The translations under genes and the position numbers were made by a program. Shown piece after piece: positions 45,351 to 54,718 of a DNA stretch of 64,000 nt. The notes under the pieces were generated by a model. It was not told the origin of the DNA, searched no databases, and saw nothing but the letters and a program-made list of their open reading frames with translations. Location of the stretch: positions 310,001-374,000 of the forward strand of contig NZ_QGGU01000002.1 in NCBI RefSeq assembly GCF_003148745.1, written 5' to 3'. The DNA comes from Pleionea mediterranea (GTDB taxonomy: Bacteria; Pseudomonadota; Gammaproteobacteria; Enterobacterales; Kangiellaceae). The stretch's first letter is position 1; each line of letters starts with the position of its first letter.

Positions 45351-47540
45351 ATGAAATTTATACCCAGTTTTCTTCCTGTGGCGTTAAGCCTTTCTTTATT
45401 GTCTCTGTTGGCATCCGAAGCTGTTTTTGCTGACACTTCCGTTGTAAATAATGTTGACCCTTCTATCGTAAATAGCGCCAAAAACACTACTGAGCGCGCG
45501 TCTGAGGCTAGCCTTGATAGCAGCGAGAGTAGCAGCGAGCAGATTAATCAGCAAGTTGATGAGCATAAGATTGTGGTGCGTTCGCAATGGCGCAGCCGGG
45601 ATTTGCAAAATTTGCCAACCAGCATTGCCGTGTTGTTCAGTGACTCTTTGGAGAACCGCAGCGCACAGCATCTCGACGATGTGCTGCGCAGTGTGGCCAA
45701 TGTTAACTTTAATAGCGGTGCCAGCCGCGGGCGATTTGTGCAAATCAGGGGCATTGGTGAGCGCAGTCAGTTTGAGGATCCTATAAACCCCAGTGTTGGC
45801 TTTTATATCGATGGTGTGGATTTTTCCGGTGTGTTTGGTGCTGGCACTTTATTTGATGTGGCGCAGGTTGAAATTTTGCGTGGGCCACAGGGTGCGCGTT
45901 TTGGTTCCAGCTCACTGGCGGGCGCCATTTATATTGAAACCGAAGCGGCCGATTCGGAAACCGATTATATTGATTTAACACTGGCAGAAGAAGGCACTTT
46001 TGGTGCCGGTGTTGCCACTGGTACGAATCTCGATGAGCAGTGGTCAGTGCGTTTTGCGGCAGAGCAGTTTTTAAGTGATGGCTTTATCTATAATCAGTTT
46101 TTAAATCGTGACGATACCAATAATTTTGATGAGCAGACCGCGCGTTTAAAAGCCAAATGGCAGGCAGCGGATGATCTGGAACTTAATTTTGCCTGGCACC
46201 ATCTGGATATTGATAATGGTTACGATGCTTTTTCGCTGGATAATGATCGCCAGACCCGCTCCGATGAGCCAGGGTTTGATCGCCAGATGACCGATGCTCT
46301 GAGTGTTCAGGGAACATTGCTGGGAGCATCGGTTAATACCGAATTCAGTTTGGCCGTTAGCGATACCGAGCTTGATTACGGATACGATGAAGACTGGACC
46401 TATGATGGTTTTCATCCAATTGGCTATTCATCGTTTGATCGTTACCTGCGTGACTGGCAAAACATTAATGGCGACCTGCGCTGGTTATCGAATCAGTCCA
46501 TTGATATGTTGGGCGGTAAAACAGACTGGGTCATGGGCGTATATTTCCGTGAAGAAGAGGAAGATTTAACCCGGCAATACACCTATTTGGCGAACGACTT
46601 TGAATACGACTACCAAACCAGTACGGTTTCTTTGTACGGTGAGTTACAAACCGCTTACAGCGCCCGTTGGAGCAGTGTGATTGGGCTGCGATTTGAACAA
46701 CGCGATACCGACTATCAGGATAACGATGGTATTAACCGGACAACATCCGACAATATGATAGGCGGTAATGTGGCTATAAACTATCGTTGGTCGGCGTCCG
46801 AAACCGTATATGGATTATTATCCCGCGGTTTTAAAGCCGGAGGCATCAACCCTCAAACGGAGCTGGATTTGCCATTACGCCAATTTGATGTGGAAAAAAC
46901 CCACAATGCCGAGTTGGGGTATAAACGCCGGTTAACCAATGGCCGCTTACAGGTGTCGGCGTTTTATATGGAACGAGATGATCAGCAAGTCAGCCAATAC
47001 ACAACGTTTGTTCGTCCCGATAATACCACCGAGTTTATTCAATACATTGGTAACGCGAATAACGGTCGAAATAAGGGGCTTGAAATGGAGTGGTTATGGT
47101 ACCCGAACGATACGATAGCGTTTGATGCGTCACTGGGGTATCTGGATACTGAAGTGGATACCATTTTTCTCGCCGATGGCAGCCAGATAAAAGATCCCGA
47201 CGCGGCACAAGCGCCAGGTTACACTTATCATTTGGGGCTTACTTATACGCCGGATCAACACTGGAGTGCCAATGTTTCTTTTGAAGGCGCCGATGATTAC
47301 TTTTTCTCTGACAGTCATCAGGAGCGATCGCTGCCTGTTAATCTGGTTCACGGTCGACTCAGTTATCAACAACCACAATGGAAACTGTCACTGTGGGTGC
47401 GCAACTTAACCAATGAAACCTATTACACTCGCGGTTTTGGTGGTTTTGGTAATGATCCAAGAGACAGTTACGCAACCAAACCCTATTACCAATTGGCGGC
47501 ACCTCAACAAATTGGTATCGACTTTCGTTATCTGTTTTAA
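45351..47540 (+). CDS. TonB-dependent receptor, probably for thiamine
   Basis: 729 residues from ATG 45351 (an in-frame TTG at 45339 lacks reason). Signal peptide ends at about ASEAVFA (residue 27). Plug: HLDDVLRSVANVNFNSGA, IEILRGPQGARFGSSSLAGA; beta-barrel strands follow, ending LAAPQQIGIDFRYLF with the terminal Phe. The TPP riboswitch in front and the thiamine-binding protein, PnuT and kinase genes behind it point to uptake of thiamine or its phosphates across the outer membrane. Substrate is inferred from regulation and neighbours, matching known riboswitch-linked receptors in marine gammaproteobacteria. Confidence 0.92.
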   Translation: MKFIPSFLPVALSLSLLSLLASEAVFADTSVVNNVDPSIVNSAKNTTERASEASLDSSESSSEQINQQVDEHKIVVRSQWRSRDLQNLPTSIAVLFSDSLENRSAQHLDDVLRSVANVNFNSGASRGRFVQIRGIGERSQFEDPINPSVGFYIDGVDFSGVFGAGTLFDVAQVEILRGPQGARFGSSSLAGAIYIETEAADSETDYIDLTLAEEGTFGAGVATGTNLDEQWSVRFAAEQFLSDGFIYNQFLNRDDTNNFDEQTARLKAKWQAADDLELNFAWHHLDIDNGYDAFSLDNDRQTRSDEPGFDRQMTDALSVQGTLLGASVNTEFSLAVSDTELDYGYDEDWTYDGFHPIGYSSFDRYLRDWQNINGDLRWLSNQSIDMLGGKTDWVMGVYFREEEEDLTRQYTYLANDFEYDYQTSTVSLYGELQTAYSARWSSVIGLRFEQRDTDYQDNDGINRTTSDNMIGGNVAINYRWSASETVYGLLSRGFKAGGINPQTELDLPLRQFDVEKTHNAELGYKRRLTNGRLQVSAFYMERDDQQVSQYTTFVRPDNTTEFIQYIGNANNGRNKGLEMEWLWYPNDTIAFDASLGYLDTEVDTIFLADGSQIKDPDAAQAPGYTYHLGLTYTPDQHWSANVSFEGADDYFFSDSHQERSLPVNLVHGRLSYQQPQWKLSLWVRNLTNETYYTRGFGGFGNDPRDSYATKPYYQLAAPQQIGIDFRYLF

Positions 47541-47579
47541 ACCGATAAGCTTAATAGTCGACAAAAACAGGAGAGCATT

Positions 47580-47840
47580 ATGATACTCAGCGCCGAAATC
47601 AGTTTGTACCCGTTAAAAGACGGTTATATACCCGATATTAAGGCTTTTATCGACAAACTGAATTGCTATGATGAACTAACCGTGCAAACCAATGGTATGA
47701 GTACGCAAATTTGTGGCGATTACGATTTGGTGATGAAGGTGTTGCAAACAGAAATGAAAGCCACATATCAGCAAGCCTATAAAGCCATTTTTGTCTGCAA
47801 GTTTTTAAACTCGGACATTCGTGAGTTTTCGGCCGAATGA
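47580..47840 (+). CDS. Thiamine-binding protein, MTH1187/YkoF-like
   Basis: 86 residues, single Thiamine_BP domain (LSAEISLYPLKDGYIPDIKA ... TNGMSTQICGDYDLVMKVLQ). Related proteins bind thiamine or hydroxymethylpyrimidine. No signal peptide, so it acts in the cytoplasm. An excellent AGGAG ribosome-binding site is seven bases ahead. It overlaps pnuT by four bases (ATGA), so coupled translation is expected. In the TPP-regulated operon it may hand thiamine over between permease and kinase; that role is inferred. Confidence 0.9.
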   Translation: MILSAEISLYPLKDGYIPDIKAFIDKLNCYDELTVQTNGMSTQICGDYDLVMKVLQTEMKATYQQAYKAIFVCKFLNSDIREFSAE

Positions 47841-48529
47841 GTGTGCTGGATACCTTTGCTCAGCAATGGCAGGCACAAAATGGTTGGGAGATTGTGGCGG
47901 TGCTGTTGTCCATCGTCTACATTATTTTTGCCGCAAGGGCGAACAGTTTATGTTGGTTGTGTGCCTTTTTTTCTACCGCCATTTTTAGTGTTATTTTTTT
48001 TGATGCCAATCTACTGCAGGAATCCGCGTTAAATATTTACTATTTGATCATTGCGGTTTACGGCTGGTATTCATGGCGCTTTGGTCACGATAACAATCGT
48101 CAGAAAACGGATGAGCAAAAGCAGCCTGAAGAACTCTCGTCTCATCAAAGTCAGGACCGCGAACGAATGATTACGCGGTGGCCATTAACACGGCACTTAT
48201 TCTGGATTGTGATTATGGCCATGATCGCATTACTTTCTGGCGTGATCTCCGATAAATGGTTGCAGGCCGATATGCCCTATTTAAATGGTTTTACCGTATG
48301 GTTTGCCGTTTACACAACCTTTTTGGTGGCGCGTAAAGTTCTGGAAAACTGGTATTACTGGATGGTGTTAAATCCGGTGTCTTTTTATATTTTTTATCAG
48401 CAAGAACTTTATGTCACTTGTGCATTAATGATCGTGTATTTCATTATGTCGATATACGGATTACTGGAATGGAAAAAACAATGGCGGCAACAAAACTATG
48501 AAGCAAGCTCAGCTACAGCCGCTGGTTGA
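47837..48529 (+). CDS. pnuT: PnuC-family permease, probably thiamine transporter PnuT
   Basis: 230 residues with about seven membrane segments. Family motif NIYYLIIAVYGWYSWRFG (about 62-80) and YYWMVLNPVSFYIFYQQ near the C-terminus. A hydrophilic loop (about 83-115) separates the halves. PnuC relatives carry vitamins by facilitated diffusion, trapping them by phosphorylation; PnuT is the thiamine branch found with TPP riboswitches, as here. It overlaps the next gene by 32 bases, and the kinase there would supply the trapping step. Confidence 0.9.
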   Translation: MSVLDTFAQQWQAQNGWEIVAVLLSIVYIIFAARANSLCWLCAFFSTAIFSVIFFDANLLQESALNIYYLIIAVYGWYSWRFGHDNNRQKTDEQKQPEELSSHQSQDRERMITRWPLTRHLFWIVIMAMIALLSGVISDKWLQADMPYLNGFTVWFAVYTTFLVARKVLENWYYWMVLNPVSFYIFYQQELYVTCALMIVYFIMSIYGLLEWKKQWRQQNYEASSATAAG

Positions 48530-49364
48530 ACAGGGTAAGTTAAGTCAGCAGGCTTATGTGGTTAAGCCGCTGCAAAGTGATACCAATTTCTGCTGGTTAA
48601 TTGCTGACCCTGCGTCGCCATTAGTTACGCAAACGGATCAACAAAATAATCCACATGCTGGTTCAGACAAAAATCACGACCAACAAGAAACTCTCTGGGT
48701 TTTAAAACATTTACGGCACGATGAACTGTCAGTGAGTTGGGATGAGTTTATTCAAAATACATTACAGGCGGAGTCGCAACAGTTAACGCCGCATCTGGAG
48801 TACGCTAATCCAGAAACCGGTTGCTTGTTGTACCGGTACAGTGATGCGGATGATTTGGTGACGGTCGACTGGCCAATGGCACAAAAGATAGAATGTCTGG
48901 CAGAAGCTCTGGTAAAAATCCATAAAAGTAATATGACTTTTGCGCCAATGGATCTGTATCAGGAAGTGAATAAATATCTGTATATGATCGACGATATTAA
49001 TCATCAGTCAAAATTTTTGGCCGAAATGGCTAAACTACCGGCACTACCCGACGCCAACTATTTTATTAACGATGATGTATTGCGCCCGGCCCATATGGAT
49101 TTATCCTTTGCCAACGTCTTAAGTAATGGTGAAATACTCGATTGGGAATACGCTAGACAAACGTTACCACTGGTTGATCTGGCGGCCTCGGCAACCATCA
49201 ATCAATTAAACGATTATGAGCGGCAACAGTTGTTCACCGCCTACTGTCAGTTGAGTCAGCAGCAAGAGCCTCTTGAAACCTTTGAAATATACTGTGTCTG
49301 GTGTGATTTGCTGAATCGTATCTGGTATCAGGTTGCCGCTCAGCATTCAGCATCTGAAAGTTAA
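48498..49364 (+). CDS. thiK: Thiamine kinase-like phosphotransferase (ThiK-like)
   Basis: 288 residues, choline/aminoglycoside-kinase fold. Catalytic loop PAHMDLSFANVL (H-x-D-x4-N) and a metal-binding ILDWEYARQTLPLVDLA are intact; an N-terminal lysine in LWVLKHLRHDE may bind ATP. It would phosphorylate thiamine to thiamine monophosphate, trapping what PnuT imports; ThiL, not in the window, would then make TPP. Substrate is inferred from the operon and could in principle be another choline-like amine. Last gene of the operon, followed by a 647-base gap. Confidence 0.85.
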   Translation: MKQAQLQPLVEQGKLSQQAYVVKPLQSDTNFCWLIADPASPLVTQTDQQNNPHAGSDKNHDQQETLWVLKHLRHDELSVSWDEFIQNTLQAESQQLTPHLEYANPETGCLLYRYSDADDLVTVDWPMAQKIECLAEALVKIHKSNMTFAPMDLYQEVNKYLYMIDDINHQSKFLAEMAKLPALPDANYFINDDVLRPAHMDLSFANVLSNGEILDWEYARQTLPLVDLAASATINQLNDYERQQLFTAYCQLSQQQEPLETFEIYCVWCDLLNRIWYQVAAQHSASES

Positions 49365-49549
49365 GCTTGAAAACAACTGTCCGGTTTTATTTAAGCTGTA
49401 GCGATTATGTGGATAAGGTATAACTCGATCTGGCTACAATATGAAAAGAACACAATTTAAGTGGGCAGTCGATATTTTAAAAATATGAATTCAAAAACAG
49501 ATTAATATCGAGTTTTATTTCATCTCCTCTGTTTCGCCTTTTTCGGCGA

Positions 49550-49625
49550 CCTTCTTTTTCTGGCAGTTAATTGCTCCTGCATTAACTGCATTCACTACCT
49601 CCATGTAGCTTAGCCAAAAAGAAGG
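49550..49625. repeat. Nested inverted-repeat element
   Basis: Outer arms CCTTCTTTTT (49550-49559) and AAAAAGAAGG (49616-49625) pair exactly, followed inside by GGC/GCC with a two-base bulge; an inner perfect 9-bp hairpin GCAGTTAAT / ATTAACTGC occupies 49563-49589. Confidence 0.65.
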
Positions 49626-49735
49626 CACAAATTCGTCGGGATCGAATTTGAACAGCGTTAGCTGGTCTGAAAGGTGGAGGGCAGGATGCCCGGAATAAAA
49701 GGCCCTACGTTCCAACAATTAAGCCCTTCGGGTTC

Positions 49736-49847
49736 CTCAAAATCATTCATACCTGTCAACACACCGTTATTGACAGCCTTCCATGGCTGACAATAACTTC
49801 CACTGGCGTCCATGCCAGTGGCTGTGTGCGGTATGAATGATTTTGAG
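49736..49847. repeat. 112-bp palindromic element with three-way-junction fold
   Basis: Outer perfect 18-bp arms (49736-49753 and 49830-49847) continue in ACACA/TGTGT. Inside are two hairpins: GTTATTG-A-CAGCC / GGCTG-A-CAATAAC (49766-49797, loop TTCCAT) and CCACTGGC / GCCAGTGG (49800-49821, loop GTCCAT). The loops share TCCAT. No coding capacity; could be an ERIC-like or MITE-like intergenic repeat or a structured RNA. Confidence 0.75.
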
Positions 49848-50011
49848 CTTAATTGAGTCACTCTAAAACCAGAAAAACCAACTATGACAGAACTATACTG
49901 TCTGTTTGTCTAGAACTCTTTTGATTGGCACGGTAAGAGCGAGTCTAAATTTTTACTGATTATGTTATGATTGAGACACTTTCTTTTTAACTCAAAAAAT
50001 TCTATAGGCAA

Positions 50012-51040
50012 ATGTCCACTAAAAATATGTCCACTAAAATTCTTGGCATAGAAACTTCTTGTGATGAAACAGGCGTTGCTGTTTTTGATGAACAGGAGGG
50101 CATTATTGCTCAGGCGCTTTACAGTCAAATAGACATTCACGCCGAGTACGGTGGTGTGGTTCCCGAATTGGCATCGCGCGATCATATTCGTAAAACGGCT
50201 CTGTTAACCGAGCAGGTGATGTCAGAAGCAGGTCTAACCAAACAGGACATTGATGGCGTTGCCTTTACTCAGGGGCCCGGATTAATCGGTGCGTTACTGG
50301 TCGGCTCAACCTTTGGTCGTTCGCTTGCTTACAGCTGGGGTTGTAAAGCCATTGGCGTTCATCATATGGAAGGTCATTTATTGGCACCCATGCTGGAACA
50401 AAATAAACCTGAATTTCCTTTTATTGCCTTGTTGGTATCGGGCGGTCATACCCAGTTGGTTGATGTAAAAGATTTGGGTGATTATGAAATTCTTGGTGAG
50501 TCGATTGATGATGCCGCAGGCGAAGCCTTCGATAAAACCGCTAAAATAATGGGGCTTGGCTATCCGGGTGGTCCGATGCTGGCACGGCTGGCAGAGCAAG
50601 GCGTTGCCGGGCGTTATAAGTTTCCAAGACCCATGACCGATCGGCCCGGTTTAGATTTTAGCTTTAGCGGTTTAAAAACGTTTGCGGCGAATACGCTAAG
50701 AGACTGTGATGGTTCGGAGCAGGCACTGGCAGATATTGCCTACGCTTTTCAAGAAGCTGTTGTGGATACCTTAATGATTAAGTGCCGACGAGCGCTTAAG
50801 CAAACCGGTCGTAAACAGCTGGTGGTGGCGGGAGGCGTTAGCGCTAATGTTTCATTGCGCAATGGCTTAAATGATCTTATGAGTAAAGTAAACGGTAAAG
50901 CATTTTATCCTCGTCCTGAATTTTGTACCGATAATGGCGCCATGATTGCTTATGCCGGATTTTGTCGATATAAACTTGGTCAGTTTGAATCGCTGGCAAT
51001 AAAAGCGAAACCGCGTTGGCCGATGAGTGAGTTACGTTAA
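50012..51040 (+). CDS. tsaD: tRNA N6-threonylcarbamoyladenosine biosynthesis protein TsaD
   Basis: 342 residues. [31 protein letters not shown], metal-binding [14 protein letters not shown] (HxxxH), [10 protein letters not shown] and DFSFSGLKT are all typical of the Kae1/TsaD/YgjD family. With TsaB, TsaE and TsaC it makes t6A37 in ANN-reading tRNAs. The first 30 bases are a tandem duplication (ATGTCCACTAAAA twice), giving two candidate start codons at 50012 and 50027; the first has the better AGG-like upstream site. In E. coli tsaD is divergent from rpsU; here the thiamine operon lies between them. Confidence 0.97.
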   Translation: MSTKNMSTKILGIETSCDETGVAVFDEQEGIIAQALYSQIDIHAEYGGVVPELASRDHIRKTALLTEQVMSEAGLTKQDIDGVAFTQGPGLIGALLVGSTFGRSLAYSWGCKAIGVHHMEGHLLAPMLEQNKPEFPFIALLVSGGHTQLVDVKDLGDYEILGESIDDAAGEAFDKTAKIMGLGYPGGPMLARLAEQGVAGRYKFPRPMTDRPGLDFSFSGLKTFAANTLRDCDGSEQALADIAYAFQEAVVDTLMIKCRRALKQTGRKQLVVAGGVSANVSLRNGLNDLMSKVNGKAFYPRPEFCTDNGAMIAYAGFCRYKLGQFESLAIKAKPRWPMSELR

Positions 51041-51112
51041 CTTTTTATTGTTTAATTGGCGAATTCATATCGTTAAGAAATAACAAAGCGGTTGAAGTAT
51101 AAGAGCTACTTA

Positions 51113-53431
51113 TTATTCTTCAAGCACACTTTCATTGTTCTTTTCGGATTCAATTACCCGGTCGATAGTATCTTCGATAATTGAAATATTGATAGGTTTT
51201 GGAATGAAGTATTCCATTCCGGCCTGAAAGCATTTTTCCTTGTCTTCATTTAATACATTGGCGGTCATGGCAATAATGGGGACATGCTTTCCTTGTTCCA
51301 GTTGTTTGATAATTTCGGTCGCTTCAATGCCATCCATAACGGGCATTTGCATGTCCATAAAAATCATATGGTAATTGTTTCTTTTCACCATCTCGACTGC
51401 TTGCTCGCCATTTTCAGCAATATCGCAGGCATAACCGAGTTTGGTAATCATCATGGAGGCGATTTTGATATTCACCGGATTATCTTCAACCAGTAATATT
51501 TTTATATCCGAGTTGAATTTTGGTTTGACTGTATTTGTGATTTTTTTCTGAGGTTTATCGCCTTCTGGCAGAGTTACTTCAAACTCAAAAATGGAGCCTT
51601 TACCGGGCGAGCTGTATAGACTAATTGAACTGCCCATTAAGTTTGCCAGCTTTGCTGAAATGGTTAATCCAAGCCCTGTACCGCCAAACTTACGGGTAAT
51701 TGACGTATCTGCCTGACTGAAGGCTTGAAATAAGCTTTCCTGAGCCTGTTCGGAAATTCCAATGCCAGTGTCAATGACTCGAAACTGTATGTCATAGTGC
51801 TTGTTTTTTAATGGCGTACAGCTGACTTGTAAGTCCACAGAGCCTTGCTCAGTAAATTTGATTGCATTAGTTAACAGGTTAATCAATATTTGCTTGAGCC
51901 GGGTAACATCGCCAATTATGTATTCAGGGTAGTGTTCGCTCACGATAGCGAGGGAAAAACCTATTTCTTTTTCATTGGCCAAATTGGTAAATGTGAAGGT
52001 TAATTCATTTAATAAGTCTTTCAGTGAAAAGCTCTTTTTCTCAAGTTCAATTTTACCTGATTCCACTTTACTTAAATCTAAAATATCGTTAAGTATTGTG
52101 AGTAAACTTTTGCCGGAAGAAGAGATGGTGTTGAGCATATCTTCCTGTTCTGCATTTAGTTTTGTGCCATGAAGCAAGCTCACCATACCCAAGATACCGT
52201 TCATGGGGGTTCTTATTTCGTGGCTCATATTAGCCAGAAACTCAGATTTTATTTTAGTGATTTCTTCGGCTTTGGCCTTTTCTTTTTTTAGTTTTTCACC
52301 GACATCCTTGTACGCATTAGCCGCGTTTGCCAACTCACCAATTTCATCCTTACGATTTAAACCGGGTATCGCATAGTTTAGGTTGCCCTGCAGCAATTCA
52401 TTAAAGGCATCTGCCAGTGTTCTTATCGCCCGAGATATGGTTGTGTGATAATAAATAATAATCAGTAAAACAAGTGGCGCAGAAATCAACAGTGATAACT
52501 TAATCACTTGTTCTCCCTGAAATACATTTTTTGTGGTGCTCTGAGAGATATCCTTCAGCAAATCGATGGTTCTTTGACGTAGTTTTTTTGATAAGGTGGT
52601 AAACTCTATGGCTTCTCCGGCCATAACAACATTGACTAACGAGGAGTAAACTCGATTGGCCTGAACCGCTTGATCAAATACTCTTTTAAACTGTCTTATC
52701 AGATCAGAAAAATAAAAATTATCGTAAGCTGGTGGTAAGTTATGTTGAGGCAAAACATTGGTCAGTCTTAGCTCCGGTTGAGACAAACCGCTGGAGGCTT
52801 TCAGTATTTTTTGAATGTTGCTGTAAACAGACTTTTTTAATGGATACTCCTTTTCATACAAAAATAATTCCGAGTCCAGATTTATTTGCAACCAGCTCCT
52901 CGTCAGCTCACTGATTAAAAGCTGAGATTCAATATTGTTATTCAGTGCACTTTTGTTACGCAGTTGCTCCAGATAATCCAGACCTAGCTGCCGAATTTGT
53001 GGCAGCTTAATGTTCATCAATTCTCGGCGAAATTGATATCGACTTTTAAGCACGGATATATTGTCACCATAACGACGGACCACCTCTTGCATATTTTCAA
53101 TTAACTGCTTACTTTGCCGATCATTGGTGTCCGACTGAACACGTGACAGGTTATCGGTGATGTTATCGTAGGTGAGCGACATTTTTTTTATAATGGCGTC
53201 TGTGCCCGATTGACCATACACCAGAGCCGAGCGTTGTAAGTCAGCAATATCTTTATTGATATCGAGTACGGTAATTGAGTTTTGTGATATTCGGGTTAGA
53301 TTTGAAATGGAGTCATGCATGCCTGATAAGCGATCAATAATAAAAATAGCCAGCATCAAAAAAATAAAAAACACCAGCAAAAACCCCAGTGCGATTTTAA
53401 AGCCTATGGTGGTTTTATTCATGAAAAACAT
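51113..53431 (-). CDS. Hybrid sensor histidine kinase
   Basis: 772 residues. Two membrane segments (about 11-33 and 307-327) enclose a helical periplasmic domain like that of TorS-type sensors. HAMP (about 330-380), HisKA with His404 in NMSHEIRTPMNG, HATPase (LINLLTNAIKFT, DTGIGI, GTGLGL), and a C-terminal receiver with Asp693 in IFMDMQMPVMDG. A second start at 53422 is possible. It follows the solute-binding protein gene by 18 bases, so that protein likely presents ligand to the periplasmic domain, as TorT does for TorS. No cognate phosphotransfer or output regulator is encoded nearby. Confidence 0.92.
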   Translation of the reverse strand: MFFMNKTTIGFKIALGFLLVFFIFLMLAIFIIDRLSGMHDSISNLTRISQNSITVLDINKDIADLQRSALVYGQSGTDAIIKKMSLTYDNITDNLSRVQSDTNDRQSKQLIENMQEVVRRYGDNISVLKSRYQFRRELMNIKLPQIRQLGLDYLEQLRNKSALNNNIESQLLISELTRSWLQINLDSELFLYEKEYPLKKSVYSNIQKILKASSGLSQPELRLTNVLPQHNLPPAYDNFYFSDLIRQFKRVFDQAVQANRVYSSLVNVVMAGEAIEFTTLSKKLRQRTIDLLKDISQSTTKNVFQGEQVIKLSLLISAPLVLLIIIYYHTTISRAIRTLADAFNELLQGNLNYAIPGLNRKDEIGELANAANAYKDVGEKLKKEKAKAEEITKIKSEFLANMSHEIRTPMNGILGMVSLLHGTKLNAEQEDMLNTISSSGKSLLTILNDILDLSKVESGKIELEKKSFSLKDLLNELTFTFTNLANEKEIGFSLAIVSEHYPEYIIGDVTRLKQILINLLTNAIKFTEQGSVDLQVSCTPLKNKHYDIQFRVIDTGIGISEQAQESLFQAFSQADTSITRKFGGTGLGLTISAKLANLMGSSISLYSSPGKGSIFEFEVTLPEGDKPQKKITNTVKPKFNSDIKILLVEDNPVNIKIASMMITKLGYACDIAENGEQAVEMVKRNNYHMIFMDMQMPVMDGIEATEIIKQLEQGKHVPIIAMTANVLNEDKEKCFQAGMEYFIPKPINISIIEDTIDRVIESEKNNESVLEE

Positions 53432-53449
53432 CAGAGTGGCTTTGTTCCC

Positions 53450-54718
53450 TTAAGAGTTTAGAAATGCGTACCATTTATCGAGACTGTAGTCGTAGTTATC
53501 CATCACCGTATTCCATACAGCAATGTTGCTAAAGCGTTTATGATAACTGCCTCCGTCTCTTACGGTACCTGCCTTAACCGATATTTTGCCATCGGTTCCG
53601 GTTAAATTTGTTGCCGCTGGCATTCCTTTGTACCAATAATCCCACTCGGCACTGCTCATTAATGGTCGGGAGCGATCTGGGTTGGATATGTAGTAGCCTT
53701 GGCGGGCAATAAACGCTCCCGGATAACCCGATAACCACCAGTTCATGTAATCGTATGCGGCGTCTTTTACTCGCCCCCTGGTTTGTGAGGATAAACACAT
53801 CACACCGTGCCAAGCTCGATAGCCTTCTTTCGGCGAAGCATAGGTTATGGGAAAACCTTGACCACGTGCTGCAGAAACGCCAGGGGAAAACATGCTTTGA
53901 ATATGAACCCGTTTAGAAGTGATGAAGTCTACTGACTGAGGAACTGAGGTCCAGAAGCCAGCAAAATGCCCTTGTTGTTTTCGTTCCGTTAAAATTTCAA
54001 ATAATCGATCAATTTCATTAATCGTCATATTGCCGATGTTGTTAAATTGCATCAGACCTTTGGCCTGCGCTGCAAGAGCGGCATCAAATATACCGATGGT
54101 GGGTGCGTTCACCAGTGCAACTTTTCCCCGGTGTTGACGATCCAGCAGCCAGCCCCAGCTTTCGGTTTCGTAGGGTTTGCCCTGTGGGATCATGTTGGTG
54201 TTGTAACCAAAGGAATCCACATTGTGGACATAGGGCATAAAACTGATTTGCCCGCTTGGCTGACTGCCCAGGCTGTTATCTTTTTGCACATACAAAAGTT
54301 TGTTCGGCGCATCGCCTTTACCAAGTCGTGCTTCAGGAACTATTTTTCCAGTTTTGGTCAGTGCATTGATTTCTGACCAATATGTTAAACGTTCGGTATC
54401 AATGGGTTGAATGGCTTGCGCCTGCCATAAAATATTGATGCTGTCGGACCATTGCTCATACAGATCAAATGACTGGGGATTGGAGGCGGCTTTTTGCAAT
54501 ACCGCAGCACTGCCTTTCGGCTCAAACACTATGTTGATCCCAAGATCCTGCATGGCTTTTTGGCGAAGTTCTTCTTGCAGGGTAACGTGGGTGCCCATCA
54601 CTCTTAGGGTAGGCACTGTTTTACAAAAAACCATGGGTGCCGCAGTTGCTGTGAGACCAAGGGCGCCTGTTTTCAAAGTTGAGCTAAGAAATTTCCTGCG
54701 CGTTTGCTTGCTGTTCAT
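53450..54718 (-). CDS. Extracellular solute-binding protein, PotD/PotF-like, Tat-exported
   Basis: 422 residues. The twin-arginine signal QTRRKFLSSTLKTGALG directs folded export. The mature protein has the two-lobe binding-protein fold (TLRVMGTHVTLQEELRQKAM, DLYEQWSDSINILW, SFGYNTNMIP, AYDYMNWWLSGYPGAF) like spermidine/putrescine or other polyamine and iron binding proteins. There is no ABC permease or ATPase in the neighbourhood; the only partner is the hybrid kinase 18 bases downstream. The best reading is a sensory rather than a transport protein. Ligand unknown. Confidence 0.88.
   Translation of the reverse strand: MNSKQTRRKFLSSTLKTGALGLTATAAPMVFCKTVPTLRVMGTHVTLQEELRQKAMQDLGINIVFEPKGSAAVLQKAASNPQSFDLYEQWSDSINILWQAQAIQPIDTERLTYWSEINALTKTGKIVPEARLGKGDAPNKLLYVQKDNSLGSQPSGQISFMPYVHNVDSFGYNTNMIPQGKPYETESWGWLLDRQHRGKVALVNAPTIGIFDAALAAQAKGLMQFNNIGNMTINEIDRLFEILTERKQQGHFAGFWTSVPQSVDFITSKRVHIQSMFSPGVSAARGQGFPITYASPKEGYRAWHGVMCLSSQTRGRVKDAAYDYMNWWLSGYPGAFIARQGYYISNPDRSRPLMSSAEWDYWYKGMPAATNLTGTDGKISVKAGTVRDGGSYHKRFSNIAVWNTVMDNYDYSLDKWYAFLNS

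Larger units (their letters stand above)
49365..50011. other. Intergenic region rich in nested inverted repeats
   Basis: Between the kinase and tsaD. It contains three palindromic blocks: a hairpin TCGCC/GGCGA at 49534-49549, a nested structure at 49550-49625 and a 112-bp three-armed structure at 49736-49847. Two short minus-strand frames overlap the palindromes and are not credible genes. Confidence 0.7.

Noticed and set aside
49515-49861. Two overlapping minus-strand frames of 67 codons each (49515-49718 and 49658-49861)
   Set aside because: They run straight through the palindromic elements, lack ribosome-binding sites and owe their composition to the repeats.
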